Shown here: piece by piece, positions 1 to 9,000 of the stretch
Numbering within the stretch: the first letter of the stretch is position 1
How the letters are laid out: the number at the start of each line of letters is the position of its first letter
Assembly: GCF_030462475.1 (NCBI RefSeq)
Contig: NZ_JASMRZ010000048.1
Coordinates: 1-42,388, forward strand
Origin: Variovorax sp. CAN15
GTDB taxonomy: Bacteria; Pseudomonadota; Gammaproteobacteria; Burkholderiales; Burkholderiaceae_C
Direction: 5' to 3'
DNA length: 42,388 bases
Made by a program: the position numbers and the translations under genes
Notes under the pieces: generated by a model
The model's input: only the letters and a program-made list of their open reading frames with translations
What the model was told of the DNA's origin: nothing
The model's database searches: none

Positions 1-3000
1 GGTGATGTAGGCGTTGGTGTCGGCCACCCAGCGCAGGCGGCCCAGCGCGTCGTAGGCCATCTGGTTGTCCTGGTAGGTGACGCCGCCCTGCACGGTGGTC
101 TCGCGGATGCGACGGCCGCCCAGGTCATAGGCGTAGGTCGTGACCTTGCCCACGCCCGCGTCGTCGATGCGCAGCAGCTGGCCGGCCTTGTCGTACGAGT
201 AGCTCAGGTTCTGGCCGCGCGAGTTGGTCTGCTGGGTGAGCTGACGCGCGTTGTCGTAGCTGTAGCTGTAGGTGGCGCCGCCGATATCGGTGTGGCCCGT
301 GAGCTGGCCGAAGTAGTTGTAGCTCCAGGTGGCCAGTGCGCCGTTGGCGTCGACCTCGGCGATCTTGCGGTTCATCGAGTCGAAGGCCGCGAGCTTGACC
401 TGGCCCAGCGGCTGGGTGGTGCTCACGAGGTTGCCGCGCAGGTCGTAGGCGTAGCGGATGGTCTCGCCTGCGCCGTTGGTCTGGCTCAGTTTGCGGCCGG
501 CCTGGTCCCAGGTGACGGTCTCGACGATCTGCGCCGTGCCGATGACGGAAGGGCCGAACGACGTGGCCCAGCCCCAGATGTCTGCGGCCATGCGCGTGGT
601 GGTCAGCAGCCGGCCCACGTTGTCGTAGGTGAAGCCGGTGGAGCGGCCCATGGCGTCGACCGTGCTCATCTTCTCGCCGAAGGCGTTGTAGCTGTGCGTG
701 ATCGTGCCGCCGTCGGCGTTGAGCTCCTGCACCAGGTTGCCGCCCGCGTCGTACACCTTGCCCTGGACGTTGCCGTTGGCGTCTTTCACCGCGACCTGGC
801 GGCCCAGCTTGTCGTAGAACAGTTGGGTGACCGCTTCGCCGGTGCCGTTGGCATCGGGCTGCCTCTGCTCGACCAGTTGGTTGTTGGCGTTGTAACGGTA
901 GGTGGTGACCCAGCCCGCCGAACGCGGGTCGCTGATGGAAATGACGTTGCCCCAGCGGTCGGTGTTCTGGTTGACGACAGGGCGGGGCGAGCCGCTGCTG
1001 CTGTCCTGCCAGATCGCCTGGCTGCCAGGTGCGCCGGCGGTGTTGTTCTCGCTCACGGCCGAGCTGCCGGGCGCCGTGGTGACGGTCGCATTGAACAGCG
1101 GCGGAATGAGCGGGGTCATGTAGCCCGGCTTGTAGGGCGGCGTGGTATCCGCCACCGTCGGGGCGGGCGTCGTGCCTGGCACCCAGACGTCGACCCAGCG
1201 CCATTCGGTCTGTATCTCCGTGTAGGGCACCGCAGTGACCACGCCGTTCACCAGCTGATAGCCCTTGCCAAGGCCGGTGATGGGGTTGCCCGACTCGTCG
1301 GTGCCGGTGGTCACCATGACCGGAGGACCATAGATCGGGCTGCCCGAGTGCGCGCTGATGATGTACTGCGCCGGATCGGGCGGTGTGACGAGCGTGGGCA
1401 CCTGCACCCACACCGTCTGCTGCTGCATCTGGGTTTCGTAGCGCGGCTGGTAGCCGACGATCACCGGCCGCTGGACGGGCACCTGGACCGGGTAGGTCTC
1501 CGTCGTCCAGCCCGTCTGCACGATCACCCAGTCGTAGACCGTCCGATAGTGCGTCTCGTAGTCGGTGTAGGTGTAGTAGATCGGAGCGCCGCCTTCGTCG
1601 TAGCCGCTGATGCCGGTCCTCTGGACGGCGACCTGATAGGCCTCGACGCGCGGCACCTGTACCCAGCCATAGACCGGGACCGCGCGCTGCTGGTACTGCG
1701 TCTCGTAGATCGTCTCGTAGACGATGTTGCCGGCCTCGTCGCGCGCGTAGATCGGATCGGTGCCCACCTGCACCTGCACGGGCACGTTCTGCGTGACCTG
1801 CACCATCTGGTACGTGTAGTACGGAATGGCCTTCACCGGACCATAGATCGGGCCAGACTCGTCGGAGCCGATGACGTCTCGCCCGTAACCCTGGCCGAAG
1901 ATCGGCTGACCGTTCGCGTCGGTGCCGATCACCACCGGCGGACCGTAGGTCGGCCCGGTACCGGTCCACCCGATGATGTGGTTCGCGGGATCGTCGGGTG
2001 TGATGGTCACCGGCTTGGGGAAGGGTGTCAGCGTGGGAACGTTGTGCCCTTCGCCCGTCGGGCTGACGACCAGGTTGCCCGTTGCCTGTGCCACCGGCGT
2101 CTCGACGCCGAGGACATTCTGGGTGACGAGCACCTGGTATTCATAGTTCCCGGGCGGCAGGCCGCTGATGTCGACTTCGCGATTGCCAGTGGCGTTGCCC
2201 GCCTCGTCGACGCCGACGGTTCCGCCGATGGGCAGGACGAGCCATGTGCTGCTGCCCTGCAGGCGGTAGCGGAACGAAATGCTTTCCGATGGGCCGAGGT
2301 TCGTTGCCGGCCAGCGAATCACCGGCTTGGTGGTCGTGGGGCCGCTGTAGATCGGGTTGCCTGCCTCGTCATGACCCACGACGTTGCCGACCGTGGCCGT
2401 CCCGACCTGCACGCCCGGAATGACCGGCAGGTTTTCCGGCGGGACCCAGCGGGGAAGCTGAAATCCCGTGCTGACGACCTGCCCGGTCGCATGGGCATAG
2501 GGCACGCCTTCCCCGTTGCGAACCCAGAGCAGTTCGTACTCGTAGGTTCCCGCCGCGATGAGCGAGAGATCGACGCCATCCTTGCCCTCGCCGCGGGCGC
2601 TGACCTGCCGCGTATCCCAGGCGCCCGTGCTGCCTGCCGGGCGGATGCGGAAGATCTGGTCGATACCCGTACCCGGCGACTGCCAGGTGAACAGGCCCAG
2701 TCCGGTGACGCCGGTCTGGTAGAAGCCCATGGGCGTATCGATGGACTGCAGCGGCGGAGAGGTCAGGTCGATCCGGCCGCTGCCGATCTGCGTCGTCACG
2801 CCGGTCGCGGTGGTCATCAACGCCCGGTATTCGTAGTTGCCTGCGGGCAGGCCCGCTGCATTGAAGCGCAGCGCCTTGCCGAAGTTGGTCAGGCCGACCG
2901 AAGCCCAGCCCGAATCGCCGCTGCTGCCGGCCGGCCGCAATTGCAGCTGAACTGTCGAGCTCGGGTCATCGGGGGTGTCGATATCGATGACCTGGCTGCC

Positions 3001-6000
3001 GTAGCCCAGCGCGGACTGGTCGGAGATCTGCTGCCATTTGCCGTAGAGATCCTTCTTGTAGAGAGTCAGGCGAGTGACGCGGCTGATGCCGCCGTTGCTT
3101 GCGGACTGGTCTTCCCAGGTCAACGTGACATTGTCGGAGCCTTCGGGGGCATAGCTGACGATCTGCGTGCGGCTGCGGATCTCCCCGCCTGCCACGGTCT
3201 GCGGATTGGTGGGGAAGGGGTTGTTGCTCGATTCATCCGTGCCGCCGGTGTTGCCACCGACCAGCCAGGTCTGGGTGGCGTATTCCATGACGACCTTGAC
3301 GTCGCCCGCACCCAGGCCGTGCAACGAAGACCAGGACAGGGTGACGGAATTGGTGCCCGTCCACGAGACGACCTGGCCCGATTCGTCCGTGACCTTCTGG
3401 CTCGTGCTGCCGATCGTGGCACTGGTATAGGTGCGACCGCTCCTGGGGCCGGTGGTCACTTCGTCGCGGTTCGGACCGACGGTCTGCACCACGTGCCCGA
3501 GGGCGTCGTAGACCGTGTCGGTACGGCGCACCGCGCGCCAGGCCAGTTCGTCCGGACGCTGGATCGACCGGAGGTTGAGGTTCTCGTAGGCCGATCCGTA
3601 GCTGGAGAGCTGCGCGGTCTGCTTGCCCTGCAGGTTGTAGAACGCCACCTTGTCCACGCCGTCGCCGGAGTTGGTGCGCCAGACGCGGCCCGCGTTGTCG
3701 TAGTCGAAGTACTCGCCCTCCACGCCATTGACGCTCTTTCGCGTGACTTCGCCGAACGCGTTGTAGGCGATGGCTGTATCGGTGAGGCCGGCCTGTGCCT
3801 GGCTCACGGTGGTGATGGAGGAGCCGTTGAGCTGGCTGGTGGATGCCGGGTCGAAGATGTGCGTCTGCTGTCCGAGCTTGTCGTACTGGTAGGCGCGGAA
3901 CATGGTGCTGGAGACGCCATTGCCGTCGGTGACGAGCTGCCACTCCTTCGCGACATGGCCTTGTGCGTCGTACGAGCTGTAGCGGTTGACGCCGTTGGCA
4001 TCCATGCTCTGAGTGACGTGACCCATGCGGTCGTAGGCCGCGAACGTTGCGCGATCAGCCGCGTTGGCGCCTGCCAGCGTGTAGCTGGTGTCGTTGGCAC
4101 TGGCCGCGCCGGCCGAACGGGCGATGGTGACCACGGCGTTGCCATAGGCGTCGCGCAGGAACTCGGTCACCGGCGTGAGTGCCGTGCCGCCGGCAATGCG
4201 CACGGGCGCGGCCACGGCGCGAACCCGGCCGAGTGCGTCGTAGTAGCTGTAGGTGCTCGCGCCGTTGGCATCGGTCGTACGTGTCAGGTTGCCCACGGCG
4301 TCATAGCCGTAGCCGGTCACGATGTCTGCGCGGCTGTAGGTTCCGTTGGCGCTGCCGCTGTACTCGACCGACAGGCGGGTCTCGGCCGTCTTCCGCCCGC
4401 CGAGGTCGTAGGTGTAGAGCGTGGCGCGGTCGTCGCCGCTGCCGGGGGCGACCGGCGGCGTAGCGCTGGCTGCATTGGGGTTCCAGCCGGCGATGGCGGT
4501 GGCGTATTCCTTGTGCAGGACCATGTTCCCGGCGCCATCGAAGGCTTCGGTGGTCAGGTAGCCCAGCGCATCGACCGTCGCGATCTTCTGCCCGCGCAGG
4601 TCGTAGTAGTTGTTGGTGCGGATCCACTCCTGCGTCTGCGCGTTCTTCAGCTCCGCCACCTGGGTCAGGTTGCCGAACGCGTTGTAGCGGTTCACGGTCG
4701 TCTTGCCGGCCGTGAAGTACTTGACGGCATCGGCGGCGCCAGCGTCATAGGAGAAGGTCTGAGGTTCGATGACCTTCGAGACACGGCCCGCCTGGTCGTA
4801 TTCGGTGGTCAGTATCCGGTCGGAGCCGTGATCGATGCCCGCGGCGTTGACTGCGGCGCTCACTTGCGTCGTGCTGAGGCTGGCCGGGCTCCCGCTCGTG
4901 AGCCCCGTGGCGTTGGCGAAGCGCACAAGCTCCGTGACCTGGCCCCAGGCATTGCGCTGGTAGCCTGTGACGAAGCCGAGCGCATCGACTTCGTAGCGCA
5001 CCTGGCCAAGCACGTCGTAGGTCTTGTAGCTCATGTTGCCGGCAACGTCGAGGTTGCTCACGGCATTGCCGAAGACGTCGTAGCGGGTTTCGGTGAAGAG
5101 CGCCTTCAGCACCTCGGTGCGACCGGCAAGAGCGGCGTTTGCGGGGTTGTCCGCGTAGACGCCCACTTCCGGGAAGATGACCTTGACCTGGTGGCCGACG
5201 GTGTCGTACTGGTAGCTGGTCGTGCGCTGTTCGGGGCGGCCGAGAGCTTCGGTGCGCGACAACAGGTTGCCCAGCGCGTCGTAGGCCATCCGGGTGACCA
5301 GGGGGGTGGAGCCCGAGTGCGCACCATCCACCACGAGGTTGCCCGTGGCATCGGTCGTGACGGCCGTCATGTCCGCCGCCGGAGCCGTTTCCTGCGTCTG
5401 GCGGCCGGCCGCATCGTAGTCATAGGTCCAGGTCGAACCCTTCTTGTTCGTGAAGGAGACCTTCTGGCCCAGCGCGTTGTACCCGTAGCTCTCGACGAAG
5501 CCCAAAGCGTCGGTGCTGCGCAGCAGGCGGCCGGCAGCGTCATAGCTGAAGCTGTTGCTGCGATCTTCGGGGTGGGTGACTATCGCGGCGGCGATGGTGG
5601 CCGAAGTGCCCCGTTCGCCGGCCGGAATCGCCAGCGCGTAAGCAGTGCTCTGCGTCAGCCGTCCGAGCCCGTCGTAGCTGTTGTAGGTGACGTGGCCCAG
5701 CGAGTCGACGGCGTATTGCAGGCGATTGCTCGCGTCGAATGTGCGCGTGGTACTGCGGTCGGCTGCGTCGTTGGTGAAAAGAGAGCGAATGTCGCCGTAG
5801 CTTGCCGTCCAGTTGCCGTTGAGCAGCCTGTTGTCGATGCGGTTCGCGTACTGCGTGGTTCGGAGGTTGTTGCCGACACTGTCGTATTGCAGCTCGGTGA
5901 CGGCGCCGGTCGCGTCGACGCTCATGACCATTCGGTTCGCAGCGTCGAAAGCGGCTCGCTCTATCCGATCGGTCGCCAAGTCGATGGTTGCGGCCGAGTC

Positions 6001-9000
6001 GGCTTGATCTTCGGTCAGCTTGCTCGTGGTCGTCGGCGCCGCAATGCGGATGGCGGCCGTCCATCGGATCACGACATTGCTGTTCCTGTCGTATCCGATC
6101 CACGTGATGGTGCCGAGTGCATCGATAGAGTAGGTCAGACGGTTGGCTGCGTCATAAATACTGTCGGCAATGCGGTCGCCAGCGCTTGAAACCACTGAAC
6201 TGGGAAGGGCTGAACTCGAGATCGCCGTGGCGTACTGAATCTGCTTGATCAGATTGCCATTCTTGTCGTAGACCTGCTGCGTCACGGCGCCAGCGCCATC
6301 GGCGTGCCAGGTCAGCCTGCCTGCGCGGTCATAGACGAAGCGGTCGTGGGCATCGCGGGTCGCATTGGCGATGCCGGCGATGGCGCCCGCGATGGCCGCT
6401 GCGGAACCAGGCGTGCTGACCGGGATCGAGGTGGCATAGGCAATGCGTTCGAGCACATTGCCGTTACCGTCGTAGCTTTGCTGGACGACCGCACCTGTGC
6501 CGTCGACCGTGTAGATGGTGCGGCCCAGCTGGTCATAGACGAATCGCACGCGCTGGTCGTGCGCCGCGTCGGGAACTGGCGCGGGCAGGGTGCCGGGTGT
6601 CCAGCCTTGAACCGGGACGCGCGTGGCATAGGCTACGCGTTCGACGACCTTGCCGTTGGCGTCGTAGCTGAAAGTGACCAGATCGCCATCGCCGCTGATC
6701 GTGGCGACGATGCGGCCGTCCTTGTCGAACACGCGGCGCTCGATGCTTGCTCCACCTGCCTCGCTGGGCACGCGCGAGGCGATCTGCTGGAGGGTCGGCG
6801 CTGCACCCAGGCCACTGGTGTCGATCGGTGTCGCATAGGCCACGGTCCTCACGACGCGACCCTCCGCGTCATATTCGTTGCGCTTCAGGTTGCCGAGCGC
6901 ATCGAACGTGAAGACCAGCCGGTCGTCGGCATCGTAGACGTAGCGGCGGACATTGCCGTTCGCGTCGGTGTCGCTCGTGAGGTTTCCGTTCTTGTCGTAG
7001 GCGTAGGTGCGACGGAGATTCAGCCCGTTGGGATCCAGTCGCTCCTCGATGCGGCGACCGAGGTTGTCGTACACATATTTGGTGAGCGTTCCGCCGGGAC
7101 TCAGCACGCTCAGCGTCTTGCCGCGTGCATCGAAGGTGTACTCGGTGACGAGGTTCAGCCCGGCCGGGTCCAGCACCTGCTTCAGCAGTTGACCCTTCAG
7201 GTCATAGACCATTTGCGTCAGCTTGCCGTTCGCATCGGTCACGCTGATCTGCTGCCCCTTGGCGTCGTAGGCGTATTCCGTGACCAGGTTCAGTCCGTCC
7301 GGATCGACGATGCGCTTGAGCAGCCTGTTGGCGGCGTCATAGGTGAAGGCGACGACGTTGCCGTTCGCATCCGTCGTCTGCACGAGCCGGTTCGAGCGAT
7401 CGAACGTGCTCGACGTGGTGGTGAGCGGCGTCGTGGTCGTGAGCAGATTGCCGTTCTTGTCGTAGCTGAAGCTCGTGGTGTTGCCGTTGCCGTCGATCAC
7501 CCGTTGCGTCTGCCCGTGGCGGGTATGCACGGTGGTGACGGTGATGTTCTCCGGCGTGGTCACCGAAACGCTGCGCAGCGCCTTGTCGTAGCTGTAGGTG
7601 GTCGTGTTGCCGAGTGCATCGGTCTGGGTGAGGACGCGCCCGAACGCGTCGTAGCTGCTGGAGCGCTGCGCGTTGAGCGGATCGACGGTCACGACCACGC
7701 GGCCGAGGCGGTCGTAGGCCTGGGTGCGCGCATTGCCGTTCGCATCGACGATACGCGTCGCGCGCCCGAAGGCGTCGTAGACGGCACTGGTGATCGCGTT
7801 GACGCCCGAGGCATCCGTGACCGTGCCGACCACGAGGCCGCGACGGTCCAGCGTCTGAGTCTGCACCAGGTGGCGACCGTCGCCGATGGCCTGGTCGCGG
7901 CTCTCCTCTTCGCCGAATGCGTTGTAGGTTCGCTGCGTCACGTTGCCCAGCGCATCGGTGCTGGTGGAGAGTTGGCCACCGGCGAGGTAGGTGAAGCCCT
8001 GCCGGCTGTCGAGCGCGCTGTTCGCGATCGCATTGATCGCATTGGTCAGGCTGATGTTGGCAAGCCCTCCGGACAGCCCGGCCACGCTGATGCGGCTTCC
8101 ATATTGGATGCTCGCGGTGAGTTGACCAAGCGTGTTGTATTGCTGCTCGGCGACTTCCCCCAGGGCGTTGACGGTATGGGTAAGACGCCCGTCCAGGTCG
8201 TAGAAGAACAGGGTCTTGTTGCCGTACGCATCCGTGGTGCTGACGCGGCGTCCGGCTGCATCGTAGGCATGGGCGAGGCCGTACTGCACCCAGATCGCGT
8301 CGATCTGGGCCTGGGTCTGCCCGCCGACGAGAAGGGCGCTTCCGACACCGCTCAGCTCACCAATCAGCCGGCCCTGAATGTCGTAGCGAGCGCTCAACGT
8401 GCGTGCTTCCGACGTGCCCGCCGCAGTCGTGGTCGAAATCAGGTTGCCGACGCTGTCGTACGTGTACTGCGTGACCGTGCCTTCGTAGTTGGTCTGCTGC
8501 GAGATGCGGTTGAGCTTGTCGTAGACGACAAGGGTCGAACGGTCTTCGGGCGTGGAGGCAGGGCGGATGTCGGCCACGGTGGTGGCGATGGAGATCTGCG
8601 CGAGCAACGTGGCATTCACGCGCGTGGCGTAGCGCACGGTCTGGGTCACGTTGCCGTTGGCGTCATAGACGCGCTCGGTAAGGTATCCCTCTGCGTCAAC
8701 CTCAGCAACGGTGCGGCCCTGCGCATCGTGCAGCCAGTACGACTTCTGATCGCTGGCGTTAGCCGCAGGGATGAGCTGGGCCAGCAGGCCTGCGCTGCGC
8801 AATGCCGGATCGGTCGGGATTGCGTACGAGGTCTGCCCGATCAGACGTCCCGCGCCGTCATAGCGCAGTTCGCTCAAGTAGCCTTCCGCATCCAGCGTGG
8901 CTCGCAGAAGGCCGTCCCCGTCGTAGAAATTGCGTGTGACCCGGTCGTTTGCTGCGTCCGCAGGTGGGTTGGTAGCTGCAAGCGTAGGGGCGGAGCCGAG

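Noticed and set aside
125..1969. 614-codon minus-strand frame in another register of the RHS gene
   Set aside because: Arg/His/Gln-rich shadow; the register starting at 11295 gives clear YD repeats through the same bases.
292..6189. 1965-codon open frame on the plus strand opposite the RHS gene
   Set aside because: Its translation is Arg/Val/Asp-rich and repetitive with no domain; it mirrors the codon pattern of the YD repeats on the other strand. The same applies to 6304-9984.
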